Positions 35,291 to 46,993 of a stretch of DNA of 64,000 nt are shown piece by piece. Position numbers and translations under genes: made by a program. The notes beneath the pieces were generated by a model. The model was not told the origin of the DNA. It searched no databases and was given only the letters and a program-made list of their open reading frames with translations. Source of the DNA: Schistocephalus solidus (Eukaryota; Platyhelminthes; Cestoda; Diphyllobothriidea; Diphyllobothriidae); assembly GCA_017591395.1 (NCBI GenBank), contig WEDG01001251.1:124001-188000 (forward strand), in the 5' to 3' direction. How positions within the stretch are numbered: the first letter of the stretch is position 1; each line of letters opens with the position of its first letter.

Positions 35291-36688
35291 CATAATTGAT
35301 TTAAATTATCTGATGCTACCGAGCGAAAGAGTATGCCCTGACATAGAAATTTACATTTGAATGTGCTAAAGTACAAGCCAAAATCCTTTAAAAGTCGCAC
35401 AATCCTTGACATCTGCAGCGAATCTACAGCCTTCTTCCTCATAGTGCACCTGATGGGTGGCAGAACTGGAATAAAGATGTTTATTCGAAGGATTTTGATA
35501 TGCTTTAGCTAGTAAGTGAGAGCTCACGCGACAGGACTGAGCAAAGAAGTCCAAGCTTCTGACGTATGCCTGTTTTATTTTACAATCATAATTACCAGTA
35601 GATTAAATTTTTGATTATTTATGCCAATAGTTTGCTTATAGTTAGACGTAAGGGCTTTCGTACAGTATGTATGGATTCCCTTTCCAAAAGGCGGGAAAGG
35701 TTCGGCGACTCAGCATTGACAGTGTTCGATCACTTATCACAATAGGTGTGCTATTTCATGATAACAAAGCGTCTGAAACGCGTTTTCCATTAGGAAGACT
35801 TCCTTCAGTGTGTTTTGTTATTTATTATCTCACAACATAATCCTCAGATAGTTCAGGCAGGCTATGAGGGCGGCTTTTTTTCTCGGCCGCCTGCAAAAAC
35901 CCCACAACGATTTTTGTAAAAGAAATAACTTGTTATGCAAGTATCTCACATATCGTATAAGGTCATTCTGATGTTGAAATACGTGCGAATCTCAAATTAG
36001 GTAGCTTCAAAAACATTGTCTGCCTTCTCAACACAGTGCGGTTCATTTCCAATTTAAGACATGAATGGTCACTTTCAGTCATTGGTGACATTTGCTGAGT
36101 ATTTGTATCCAATTTCTCAAGGATACTGCTGAGTGCGCTGAAGACTAGTGATCTTCTAGAGCAGTCTTTTGGAAGTTGAGGATATGAATATTTTTTCAAC
36201 CACCGCAAACGTTGCCAGAATCTTAGACTTTTCTCATTTTAATGCCCCGCACAATCGTAATTCGACTACGGTTTTACTTGTTGATTAAAGAGGAGATGGG
36301 ATCAGAGAAAACAACAGTTACTTTCTTTGCGTTTAAACGCAACCTTTAAAAATTGTACCCGATCATTTTAATGAGAATTTCATGGGCTCGAAGTTTTAGA
36401 TCCGTATTTTAGGCCATCATCAGTAACCGGTAGTTAGGTGCAGGGGTTTTTTGAATTTAAAGTAACCTATTTGTGTCCTGACGTAGACCAACTGATTGGC
36501 CAGACACGTTCCAATGACCGACTGCCGCACATACATCACGTTTATTTCGCTTGAGGCAGTAATTGTTTGACCGACCAATTTCCAGCTGGTGATTAGCCCC
36601 TCTTTACCACTAATTTGATGAGTTATAATTCTCCTGTTCTTGACCAGCTATTTAAGTGATTCTTATCGGGATGTCTCCGTGTCAGAAA
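35291..36688. other. AT-rich stretch
   Basis: The part next to 36688 probably includes decayed 3' sequence of the minus-strand Penelope-like element. Otherwise nothing recognised. Confidence 0.35.
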
Positions 36689-36960
36689 TTACTCTGTAAC
36701 GCTGAATGAACAGAAAGGCACCGTTAAGCGCTTTGATCCTTTCAGGCGCGGGACCCCTGATTCAAGTAGTCTGTTGCTCACACGGTATTCACTTTTTGCG
36801 AAGATTTCAGCTTTGTAAAGCTTGAAGGTGTAACCTGGCCGTGTAGAATGCGATGTGGCTTCAGGGTTTGTGTCATTCCTTCGCATCTCTGACACTTGTT
36901 CGTCCTTCCAGGTCTTGAGTATTTTCCCGCTTCTTCCGACATAGTAGGTTGGCCCGCCAC
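36689..36960 (-). mobile_element. Penelope-like element remnant: GIY-YIG endonuclease part
   Basis: The minus strand reads PTYYVGRSGKILKTW (with a frame change), then VSEMRRNDTNPEATSHSTRP, GYTFKLYKAEIFAKSEYR, and VSNRLLESGVPRLKGS. This is the order of the GIY-YIG module of Penelope-like elements: the YVGxTGK strand, the AxHxxxxGHxF segment, and the ExxLExW-like segment that carries the catalytic Glu (here LLESG, so the Glu is kept). The endonuclease would nick target DNA for priming by the element's RT. The RT part should lie at higher coordinates but is not recognisable. This copy is a different subfamily from those at 43180 and 58735. Confidence 0.7.
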
Positions 36961-39900
36961 CAGACTTTCCTCTTCCAGCTCATAAGTCCCTCAGGCACAT
37001 AGTCTTGCATTTAGAGAATATGGACACCGCGGAGGTGATTTCTCCTTTTATCGCGATCACTCAATTACGAGATTGTAGATGCGGCTGCTACTGTCAATTC
37101 AACTTATCAGAGCAATTAGGTTTTCGTTGACCGAACGAGGACACTCCCCCCCACGTACTAACTGCAGTCGGCCTTCCGCGTGCTAGCAGGTCGCTATCAT
37201 CGGATTAGATGCTGTCCCCACTTGCACTCCATGAATGCATTCATGTTTTGCTATTTAATGGTCATCAGATCGCAGTTGCACCGTCTCAATGCGGTATCTG
37301 CTCTCTATGCTTCCAATATGACGTGCTGCCCCCTACCAGCGACATTATGCGGGATGTGTGGTGGTTTCCGATTTCTTATCGTTCTAAGTTATGTTCAGCC
37401 TAGTCGCTACTCAGTTGCCTGTGTTGTTGTTGTTGTGGTCATCGCCCGGGTACGGCTTGCCTTGACTTCAGTAACTCCCCTGGTTGAAGTATAACGGTAG
37501 AGAGCCGGCAAACGATCGGTTATGCAAGCCACTTTAGCCACATCTAACTCCCAGATCGTACAAAACGGGAATGGTGATAATAGCGGTTTAACGAGTGGGG
37601 CTTCACCATGAATATGCAGCAAACTGCGTGCAAGAAAAGAGAAAAATTTGATAAATTTCCGCTACATTTATTCTCCTAGACTTATAAATAGCAGCAAACT
37701 TCAGGGTGGAACCACACAATAAATTGAATAAAAAAACCAACAACAAAACACTAAAATAACGTTGTGCACGCCGTTATATGAATGTAGTGGTTGACTCCCA
37801 GAGGGTTACTTCCCGTAGCCATGAAGCACTTAACAAAACCAAGCCTCCTAAAACGCATACAGTAGGAGGCTTTCAGAAACCTACGAAATTAGAAATTGGG
37901 GCTTAGCGGTGACCAGAGGGGCTTACATTAAATACCATTGCTGTAGAGCCAGGCACACCGCGAAATGTCTCGCCCGTCCCCTAGGGCCTGAGGCAAATGA
38001 TTCCAGCCGCCAACCACGTGTTCCGATTTGATGCTGTGTATCCAGACCCCGGTGTCCATTTTTCTACTGTTTTAATACCCTTACATGTCACCAGATGGCA
38101 GAAAATTTGGGTGGCGAAGGTGCAACGAACCAAAGTTCCGACAGAATTGTTTGAATGAACTGGGAACACTTTTCGCGCGGATCCCGGATGGGAATGGTGT
38201 GATCGATGGTCTGTGAAGATGGCCGGTGTTCCTTCTATCCCTACCGCTGACATCTCCCTCGTTACCGCCGTCGTACCGTCTCGAAATTCCCTGACCGTCA
38301 GCATCTCCACGACCCTCACCCGCATTTGCGAACAGCACTGCACTCCCCACCGGTATCTAACTGATCATTCGTGACCACCTCCCACTCCAAGCGGATCGAT
38401 TGTATAAGTCCCCAGTATTCGCTTGTATCTTTATATTTCTCTTTTACTATCTACAATTTGTTACTGTTAACATAGATACCTTACGTTATAAACTTATTCT
38501 CTCCTGCTATCTATACATGTGTGCATGATTAAGTGTGTAACGATTCTGCCGACGTTATATGGCTATAGATTGTCCTAGTGATATACTCCACAGTGTGTGC
38601 TATCTTTGACATTCTCGGCCGCTACAAAGGTCAATGGACGCACACCGGTCATTCAAGTCCAAGACTCACATGGAACGGAACTGGCATCCAATCTGATAAG
38701 CAGGGCATCTGACCACTAGGAAACTGCTTGCAATTGTTGGAGTGGAAAACGGTGACAAAGCTATTGTTGGTTTTCTCAATGTAAACACAAGATTCGAAAT
38801 ATAAAAAAGGCTAAAAAACAACAAATGCTTCAAAAGCCTTCTTCATGACATCAACATGCAAGTGGGCTCATTAAAATGGTCGGAAGCACATTGACACACC
38901 ATTTTTTTTTTTCATAGAAACCTCAAACCCAGGTCGCATTACCCAGATGAAAATCCTAACCAGCTGTTTGTCAAACAACATACTCACTAGGGTATTTTAC
39001 GGTTGTCCCAGGCAATTCGCATGTGCACAGCAGCTGATTATTATAAGGGAACTCGTTCCTTACAATCCAAATTTACTGCAAGCTCTTTTTGCACCCATCC
39101 ACATGGAAGTTTAAAAATTGTACTGAGCTTTCTGATAAGACTGAATATATTGAGTTTTCACCAATGGAACATAAAGTGTTTGTAGATCAAATTGAATGAA
39201 AACAACTGTTACTAGTTACCATTATTTATTTTTGGTTAAAATATCCCCCAATTTAACAACAGCAGCAGACGCGTACTTGGTCTCTGTCTAGAATAGACGG
39301 TATTTTATATAAGAATTAGACCAATTGTGTGAGGTGATGTTTTTTAAAAATCACCCAAATAACCCTTGCAGCTGAGAAGGGGAAATGTTTACATAAAACT
39401 ATATTGGCTAATACTGAAGGTATCAGCAAACGGTTGCAGTGATTGCTTCATCCTCACATATGTCCCACTGACTCAAATTTCTGTTTTATAAACTTTTAAA
39501 TTCAATTTAACGTAAATTTCTTCTCCCCATTATAACCAATATCAAGGTGGAGTATTTGGTGAGCTTACTGGTGAAAAACATTGATTCTCGTAGACCGAAA
39601 AAACCCATCCGCTGCTCAGGCTTAAAAACTGAGAACTGTTTCATATGGTCATATTTGCTGCCAGGTAATTCTTCCCTTTCTAATCTCGCAGATGAAAAAG
39701 GTTATCTTTAAACCGCGCCGTAGACCATCTTCAAGACTTGAACTGCTTCAGACCTATCATAAAAGTTTACGATACCTAATAACGCAGTAGGTAATAATGA
39801 TATCAGAAAAGGTCACGATCAACTGCGGGCCACGTTGGTTCCCAAATGCTCACCCCCGTGCATGTGTTTTCAGCATATCTTTGCCCCCAGAGGCAGTTAT

Positions 39901-42889
39901 ATGCCAGGTGGTCCTCCTATGCCCGAAAGGCTGCATGTGAGTGCATTTGACAGCCTTTTGACATTTCCTTTCCTCTTCTTCACGAGGAGGGTTAAGCTTA
40001 GTCTTCTACTGAGCTGGAGGTAGACGAGAACGCTCTGCGGTGGTTAATGGACCTCCGCAGCATGCAAGTGATTTCATAACAATAAAATAGTTCGCTGGCA
40101 TTTATGTTATCTGATGAATGTCATCTCTCGCAGGTGGTGCCGTTGGATAATGGCAGTAGGCAATAACGTTCTCCATGGTCTGGAGCTTCTACCTATCTGC
40201 AGCCTCGAACGCACCACCATTAACTCGTGATCTGTGCACATTAGCCTGTTCTGTGCCGAATAAATATTGCAAAAAGGAGCAGATAACCTCTTCATGCATA
40301 TACATATGTATATTCACATACAAATATAGCGGTATGTGTTTTTGATTTTCATGGAGATTAGCGATGGTTAGTGTGTACTTCTTTATCTCGGATTTGATAT
40401 TTACAGATAATTCCGGGCTTTACAACCTTCTTGTGCATGTCTTTTAAATACGGTTATAATTAACCCATTTCGGAGCATAGTATGCCGTTGTAAGTAGCTG
40501 CTCAATTTCTTTGCTAAAATCAAAATTAACGCAGGGATATTTTCAGTTCACCATGAAGATTTAGCTGACAGAAAACCTCTCAGCAATACGTAGGTTGTAC
40601 TCAGCGCTTAAGGCTAAAAATAAATATAACTAAATTGGTCCATCCCTAAATGCTTCCCGAAAATGTCTCCACTGTGCTCCATCTAATTTAAAAAGAAAAT
40701 TACATACGTAAGCTGCTTTGCCTTAAATTATATTTCCTTTTCATAATCACAGAAGAAGCAACAGATTAGATGGTATATTGACGAGAACAAAGAGGTATCC
40801 GAGGTGTTTGTGTGCTAATAGGAAAAGCCAGTAGTGGCGTAAAACATTCTTAACAGAGTAAATCCAGAAACAAATAATCAAGATTATATGCCAAGATCTA
40901 TACTTCTCTTAGAAATTGCTGTGTTAACATGGAGAAAATGCACTGGAGCAAGAAGCTCTCGGTTAGGTTCGAAGGTGGATCCGGATAGCTTAGCTGAAAT
41001 CTACCCGCTTCCATTCGATCATAAGTCACTAAGTAGCATATAAGTATTGGGTACTTTCCCGTACCCCAGTATTAGTATTATTATTACTTGTAGAAGTAGT
41101 AGGTAGGCATGTGTTTTCACGATTTTGCTCCGCTGCAAAGTGCCGCTGAGAGAGTTTCTGGTCATGAGTGCAATCTGCAATGTTACCGTATTTTCTTACC
41201 AACTTATGATAGTTATTATAATTTTTTGTTTCAACGACATAGGGACAAGTAAATAAGACCCATCAGTTTTCAAATACTATCAATAGTTGTTATAGACTGT
41301 GCGAATTTTGGACGGTCGAAAGAATAATATATGCATTTTGCCAGCAGGCAGTCATCAGTATAAAAAATATCCAATGAATTTTCATGCTCCCGGAATGGAA
41401 AGTAGCTAAATTGCTAAACAGATGTTTCTACATTTTGTGTCACTGCAAAAATTTGCTGTAAGAGCTTCATTCCTCATTAATCCGTCCCCCTAAGTATTTC
41501 TCTTTATTTATGGTGCACCACATTTTTATGCGCCTAAGTAACTGTCCTCAAAAAACAATGCGTGATGATTTACTACATGTTTCAAAACAAAGGTCGTCGG
41601 ATTTTTCCCACAAGTTTATATGAATATTTGAACAGAAATGTACCACTTTCAGTCCGATAAGCTCATGGCATCAGCATCCAATAATCATGCATTCAGCAGT
41701 CTAAAAACATTGGCTGCTATAGCATACTATAAAAGCGGGTACTAGCCAAAGGCTCAGGTGTTATGTCATTATTGGGCGCACTTTATGGGGTTTGGTGTAT
41801 CAACGTCTCGTTTAGGGATTCCGCACGTGAATTCTGGAATATAATCCGACAAAGAAGAAGGGCTCTTTGAACTATAAAGCAATTCGAATGTTAAGCTATT
41901 GTAAATTTCGCAGAATGTTATGTGCGAACACGGGGGAAATTCACGGACACAAAGGTATTCAGGATCTGTCCAAGAATGAATGTGCGTATTGCAGCTAAAC
42001 TTCAAAAGTTCAGCTGGCCTGCCAACGGGTAGCCTGTAGAGGGAGGTTGTGGATAATTTACCCTACTCCTACCAGGAGTAAACTTTTAAATCTCAACACG
42101 TTTTCATCGACTTTGCGTTGCTGTCTACAGCAGATGCGAGGTGTCCGACTGACCAATATTGCGCACAACGTTCCTATGCTCGTTATACCATATATTGCAT
42201 TTATAATGTTGATATGCGTTTACCTTCTCAGAAGGCAAGGACAGATACTTGCGTGCATATTCTGCATAAATATATATATCCACATTCAGCCTTAAGCTAA
42301 AGGCGATTAGCCTCACGAAATAATCTCTCATTCTTCACATTTTTCTAACTGGCAGTCAGTAGTATACATCCGTTAATTAATTTATGCAACTTGTATCGGG
42401 GGAACTGGCTAAAAGCTCAGAAACTCGTTCCGCGAGTTTTCACGGCTGTCGGACGCATCGGTGAGGGTTTTATGTCATCATTGCATTCACAATTGACCAA
42501 AACCGCTACATGCATGCGTTTCAGTTTTGGTGTAAGGTCGTTTTAGTTTCCTTGGGAATTTATTTCTTCTACACTGATGCCTTCGGGTTTGTTTCGGAAG
42601 TTACTGCTAATTTTTGAGTTGAAATGCAGCCACATGAAACTATAAACGCATCATATTCCCATTTTCATAACATGCGCTCAACATGGATACTTACAGTATG
42701 TTTTTACGGATATAACTCAAAGTGCTTTGCGATTGCAAGGAACACACAGATGAGCCAAACTCTTCACCGTTGGCATCCTGCAATGGCACAGTTCTGGCGA
42801 AACGGATCTTAAAGTTTTTAAGTGCTTATTCAAGCCATCATTCTGGTGAATAAATAAATAGTTATAGGTAAAAAGATATTAGGTTCAAA
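36961..42889. other. Long stretch without confirmed genes
   Basis: GC-richer islands at about 37130-37500 and 37960-38400 have open frames on both strands (37180-37494 plus; 37981-38343 minus) without recognisable domains. The best single coding candidate is the 63-bp exon at 39874-39936. The rest is AT-rich, with no repeats I can name. Confidence 0.35.
39874..39936 (+). other. Candidate 63-bp phase-neutral exon
   Basis: Flanked by a good acceptor (GCATGTGTTTTCAG) and a perfect donor (CTGCAT|GTGAGT). The block is exactly 21 codons and open, reading HIFAPRGSYM followed by PGGPPMPERLH, a Pro/Gly-rich segment typical of a flexible protein region. I do not recognise the parent protein. Short exactly phase-neutral exons with two good sites are unusual by chance, but no neighbouring exon is certain. 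Confidence 0.35.
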
Positions 42890-43035
42890 GACAGGAATGA
42901 TCCTTTCTGGCTTATTGGCCGTCATCTGCCAACTATATCCCACCCCAGGCTCTGCAACTCCTGATGCTCAAACTCAGAACCTCTTAGCTAGAAGTTCAGC
43001 GCCTTACCCATTGAGCCACAGTCTCTTTCTCCTTA
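42890..43035 (-). repeat. tRNA-derived SINE, family S2, near complete
   Basis: Minus strand starts AAGAGACTGTGGCTCAATGG (A-box-like TGGCTCAATGGGTAAGGC), passes TTCTGAGTTTGAGCATC (worn B box), then GGAGTTGCAGAGCCTGGGG, GGCAGATGACGGCCAATAAG and CCAGAAAGGATCATTCC. It is the clearest view of the whole S2 body and tail. Confidence 0.65.
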
Positions 43036-43179
43036 GAAAGAAGCTACTTTTTCTTAAATAAGTTCACCAGTGTCAATGGATATCCAACCAGCTTTTTGAT
43101 TTAATTGTCTTAGATGCCAGGGAAAAGCAAACAGTTCGCTTCTAATAGAGATGTATCACCTCAGAAATGTAATTCCCTT

Positions 43180-43920
43180 CCCTAAATGCAAGGAGTATCC
43201 CAGACGAGCTCTCTACAGTTAAGTCACTGGAGCAGCCATATCGCCCACAAACTTGCATCCTCCTTACGTGCAAACCTGTGCCGAGTAAAGACCCCCTTCC
43301 TAAAGAACAACTCTGCAACGGTATTTACCGCATACTATGTGCCAGTTACCCTTGTGTTTACGCTTACCATGCAGGCCGGCAGCTTGGGGTTCGCATCCAC
43401 GAACATAAGCTAGCCGTTTATCAAGATGACCCCTTATCACTCGTGTTTGCGCACTCTTACGAATAGGAGGGTACTAAAGTGCGTGCCATGACCAAAACCA
43501 AACAGGCGCAAGATTCCCTGGAAGATGGGCCCTACAGCACGACCAGCATCAACCGTCATGTCGGTCTAGGCGCTCCTTAAGAAGGACTACGTGCACGGTT
43601 CACTGCCTTGCGCCAACGCCCTATCAAGGGCTCCTAATCAGTGCTCGGCCATTAAAACCAACCCGTATCACCACCCCTACCGCAGATATGGCGAACCGCA
43701 ACGGAAGATCATAACACCTCGAACCGGGGCCATGACTACTGTCCCCGACCGCTAATCCAGCTGTCTGCTGGCCCACTGAATCGTCAACCACCTACCCGGC
43801 CAACACAGGAAACCGTAACTATTTTTTCCTCCCTTCCCCCGTCCCAAACATAACGTACTTGTGTGCCCACTCCTCTGGCACCAGTAGTCTGTCCGTCGCT
43901 CTTTGCCCTGTCGTACCAGC
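43180..43920 (+). mobile_element. Penelope-like element remnant: linker, GIY-YIG endonuclease and 3' part
   Basis: Plus strand reads GVSQTSSLQLSHWSSHIAHK, the linker before the GIY-YIG in Penelope-like elements. A frame change leads to KDPLPKEQLCNGIYRILCAS (GIY at 43320-43328), CVYAYHAGRQLGVRIHEHKL and AVYQDDPLSLVFAHSYE, ending at a TAG. The YIG strand, normally YVGQTGR, reads YAYHAGR, so its Gly is lost, while the RIHEH and FAH segments remain. In shifted frames VRAMTKTKQAQD and SINRHVGL continue the family pattern (about 43480-43560). The RT part is missing upstream, so the copy is 5'-truncated. Confidence 0.8.
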
Positions 43921-44021
43921 CGACCTAGATGGACAACTTCCCATCTACTGATGACGGGTTGTTGTTGCCAAATTGGAAATTTACGAGCACAACTCGATTT
44001 TCCAAAGAACATTTTTTAGTA

Positions 44022-44110
44022 AGTTCGATCGTCGTGGTCCGACGATGTCCACCGTATGCACCACAGAAGGGTGCTGCAGGGACCGTGACTTGTATGCACA
44101 ACATCGAATA
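44022..44110 (-). repeat. Beta tail-module fragment
   Basis: TCGTGGTCCGACGATGTCCA and CCGTATGCACCACAGAAGG match the 3' end of the beta module read on the opposite strand (compare 54100-54170 and 48750-48810). Confidence 0.65.
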
Positions 44111-44367
44111 CACTCTCTTTACCCTTACCCGCCTGTGCCCCATGCCATCACATATTCAATAAAACTGGAGGTGGCGTCGGGCGCAGATGAATCATCTCCA
44201 ACGGAATGGGAGAGCGGGGTGCGGCATGAGGCGGTACCTACGCGTGCCCATTTTGGGTACGCGCACCCACTTTATAATGGGACCGCATCCAAAATAAAAC
44301 CTGCCACACACTGATTCGACACCCATGATGGCCAGGCGTAGCTATCATGCGGCCCATTAAGGGGCAG
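44111..44367. other. Spacer between two beta fragments
   Basis: Unassigned 257 bp containing two AATAAAA words (44156 and 44294) and an imperfect inverted GTACCTACGCGTGCCC / GGGTACGCGCAC near 44235-44270. It might be the 3' end of another element. Confidence 0.3.
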
Positions 44368-44715
44368 TACACGACAGTTCAACCGTCGATTACGACGAGG
44401 TTCACGGCATGCTCCACGGAAGGGTAGAGCAGTGACGGTAACTTGCGCGTGATTAAGTTTAAAGTGATAGTAGACTTGCGATGCGGCTACCGCACTCTCT
44501 CCTCCTCCCCTACCTGAGCCCGGTGTCGAGACAGAGTCAAGAAGACCGGAGGCGGGAGAGGACGCAGGTGGCTGGCGCGGCCGGAGCCGCCCTGGACGTA
44601 CCAACGCACCTGGCTCGAATCCCACGGAGTGGGAGTTCCATAAAGGCCACATTAAGAAGGAGCCATTGCAGCCTGACTCTCAGACTGCCAGTCAGCCACT
44701 ACACACGAAAAAAAA
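44368..44715 (-). repeat. Beta tail module, inverted relative to copy B
   Basis: Minus strand reads AGTGGCTGACTGGCAGTCTG, GAGAGTCAGGCTGCAATGG, ACTCCCACTCCGTGGGATTC, GGTCTTCTTGACTCTGTCTC and a terminal GTAATCGACGGTTGAACTGT. It is about 80-90% like 48163-48558 by eye. It ends almost exactly where copy B starts, facing away from it. Read on the plus strand it carries GGCTCGAATCCC (44611-44622), a close B-box match. Confidence 0.8.
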
Positions 44716-44744
44716 CTACAAACTGAAGGGGAACCGGCAACTCT

Positions 44745-45917
44745 GTGATAATCACAGAGGCATCTCATTGCTCAACATCGCCAGGGAAGATCTTCGCGCG
44801 TATCCTTCTCAATCGTCTTAACGGTCACCTAGAGCAGGGCCTGCTCCCGGAAAGCCAATGTGGCTTCCGCCGACACCGCGGAACAACCGATATGATCTTT
44901 GCCGCCCACCAGCTACAAAAGAAGTGTCAGGAGATGCGAACTCACCTATACACTACCTTCGTGGATCTAACGAAAGCCTTTGACACGGTGAATCGTGACG
45001 GACTGTGGAAATTCATGCAGAAATTTGGTTATCCTGAGCGTTTCACGCACATGGTGCGTCAGCTTCATGACGGGATGACGGCGCGCGTCACTGACAACGG
45101 GACGGTATCCGAAGCATTCGCAGTGACCAACGGAAAGAAGCAGGGCTGCGTACTGGCCCCCAGCCTTTTCAGTCTCATGTTCTCGGCTATGCTGATGGAC
45201 GCCTACCGTGATGAGCAGCCTGGTATCCACATCGCCTACAGAAATGACGGGCACCTTCTCAACAGTCGGCGTATGCAGGCTTCAACGCGTGTGTCTACGA
45301 CTACAGTCCATGACTTGCTCTTCGCGGACGACTGCGCCCTTAACAACGTGACGGAGGAGGACATGCAAAGGGGCATGGACCTCTTCGCCGAAGGCTGCGC
45401 CGATTTTGGATTAACAATCAGTACAGCCAAAACGGTTGGCATGCCCCAGCCGCCATCCAGCGCGGAATACAATGCTCCTCGAATCAATATCAACGGTGCT
45501 CAACTCAAAAACGTGGAAACCTTCGCTTATCTAGGAAGCACTATGTCGCGCAACACGATAATCGATAAACAGGTTGCCCAACGGATCTCCAAAGCTAGTC
45601 AGGCCTTCGGCCGGCTGCAGGCCTCCATGTGGAATCGCCACGGTATTCACCCGAACACCAAACTGAAAAAGTACAAAGCCGTCGTCTTGACGACACTCCT
45701 TTACGGAGCGGAAACCTGGACCGTCTACTCGAACCAAGCCAGGAAGCTGAACCACTTTCATCTCAGCTGCCTCCGCAGAATACTGAAGCTGAGATGGCAA
45801 GAGCGGATCTCGGACACGGAAATCCTGGAGCGGACCGGAATCCTCAGCATCCATGCAATGCTGAGGCAAGTGCAACTGCGATGGAGCGGCCACCTGGTAA
45901 GAATGGACGACGAGTGA
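44745..45917 (+). pseudogene. Reverse transcriptase domain of copy B (390 codons open)
   Basis: Longest open frame in the window. It covers RT fingers, palm and thumb of the RVT_1 fold: the palm [11 protein letters not shown]sp, the [13 protein letters not shown] motif (family usually VKQGC), and the FADD catalytic pair. Then comes the C-terminal domain with [30 protein letters not shown] and [20 protein letters not shown]. The first dozen codons are out of frame with the true upstream RT, so the apparent start has no meaning. The TGA at 45915 interrupts MDDE-RLPKRLFYG, which continues beyond it in the same frame. Close relatives are often annotated as craniofacial-development-protein-like or RT-domain proteins, which is a misnomer for this LINE. 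Confidence 0.92.
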
Positions 45918-45969
45918 CTACCCAAACGACTTTTCTACGGAGATGTCGCTACGGGTTCTCGCCGGCAGG

Positions 45970-46993
45970 AGGTCAAAAACGACGCTACAAGGACACTCTG
46001 AAGAAATCGCTGAAGAAACTGCAAATCAACTCGGTGACCTGGGAAGAGCTCGTCCAGGATAGACTGGCATGGAGAAGATCAGTGAAGACTGGTTCAGCAA
46101 TCTATGAGGCCAACCGGATCGCCGCCGCCAAGGCCAAAAGAGCGGCACGAAAGTCACCAGCGCCCCGGACCAATACCGCCAATGCCCAGGCCCTGCCAAC
46201 ATGCCCGCGCTGTCAACGCATCTTCCGCGCGCGAATCGGCCTGGTCGGACATCTTCGGACGCAATTCACCAACAATCCGATAATTCCAATTTCTACGTCA
46301 AATTCTGCCAACCCTCCTTCTGACACCCTCACCCTCACTCCTGGCATCAATTCCATTACTCCCACCATCATAGCGACAAAATCCATCTACTCATCGCCTG
46401 TTACCCCCACCACCGCAACCACCACCGCCTTCGCCTTCACTACCTCCACCACCACCACCATCAGCAATGGGGAATCTCTCCTAAGCTGTACTCAATGCGA
46501 CCGCACATTCACCTCACGCATGGGCCTGGTCGGTCACTTGCGAATACATCGTACAAAGACCGGTGAGCCAGTGCCTGGAGCAACATCACACAGCAGATAT
46601 CCTCGCCTCCACTGTCCTCACTGTCCTCGCGCATTCACGCATCGGATGGGCCTATTCGGTCACATGCGCATCCATGACAGCGGCATACACCACAATGCCG
46701 ACGACACCGATACACCATGCACACCCTCCGCTCCTGCCATTCTTAGCGCCCCTGCCACCCCCACTACCATGAATGACATCCCCTCAGCCTCTACTGATTT
46801 CTCCTGCCCACACTGCACCCGCAACTTCAACTCACGTATCAGCCTGGTTGGTCACCTGCGAATCCATCGCACGGAGGCTGGTGAACCAGTACCTGGGGCT
46901 CCGACATACAGTTGACGCGCCCGCCTTCACTGCCCTCACTGCTTTCGCACATTTACAAACCGCATGGGCCTATTAGGACACATGTGCCTGCAT
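45970..46993 (+). pseudogene. C-terminal bridge and five-zinc-finger domain of copy B
   Basis: After a frame change, GQKRRYKDTLKKSLKKLQIN and AAIYEANRIA-type bridge residues (SAIYEANRIAAAKAKR) lead to five fingers. Finger 1 is CPRCQRIFRARIGLVGHLRT (46202-46270); in sister copies it ends HLRTQC, a C2HC type, while here the last Cys is Phe. Finger 2 starts CTQCDRTF (46487-46549), finger 3 CPHCPRAF (46613-46675), finger 4 CPHCTRNF (46805-46867), and finger 5 CPHCFRTF (46931-46993, beyond the TGA at 46913). Fingers 2-5 are C-x2-C-x12-H-x3-H. Linkers are long and Thr/Ser/Pro-rich, with repeated GEPVPGAP. Likely a nucleic-acid-binding tail for target DNA or element RNA. Confidence 0.88.

Noticed and set aside
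37981..38343. 120-codon minus-strand frame as a Penelope 3' part
   Set aside because: Considered because of its composition, but it is on the wrong side of the minus-strand Penelope remnant at 36689 and shows no GIY-YIG or RT block.
44750..44766. Palindrome CTGTGATAATCACAG
   Set aside because: Part of the RT codons for LCDNHRG and also present in copy C; most likely coincidental.
45531..45893. 120-codon minus-strand frame opposite copy B
   Set aside because: Mirror of the RT C-terminal domain; similar shadows recur in every copy (3452-4090, 50115-50369, 57652-57933).
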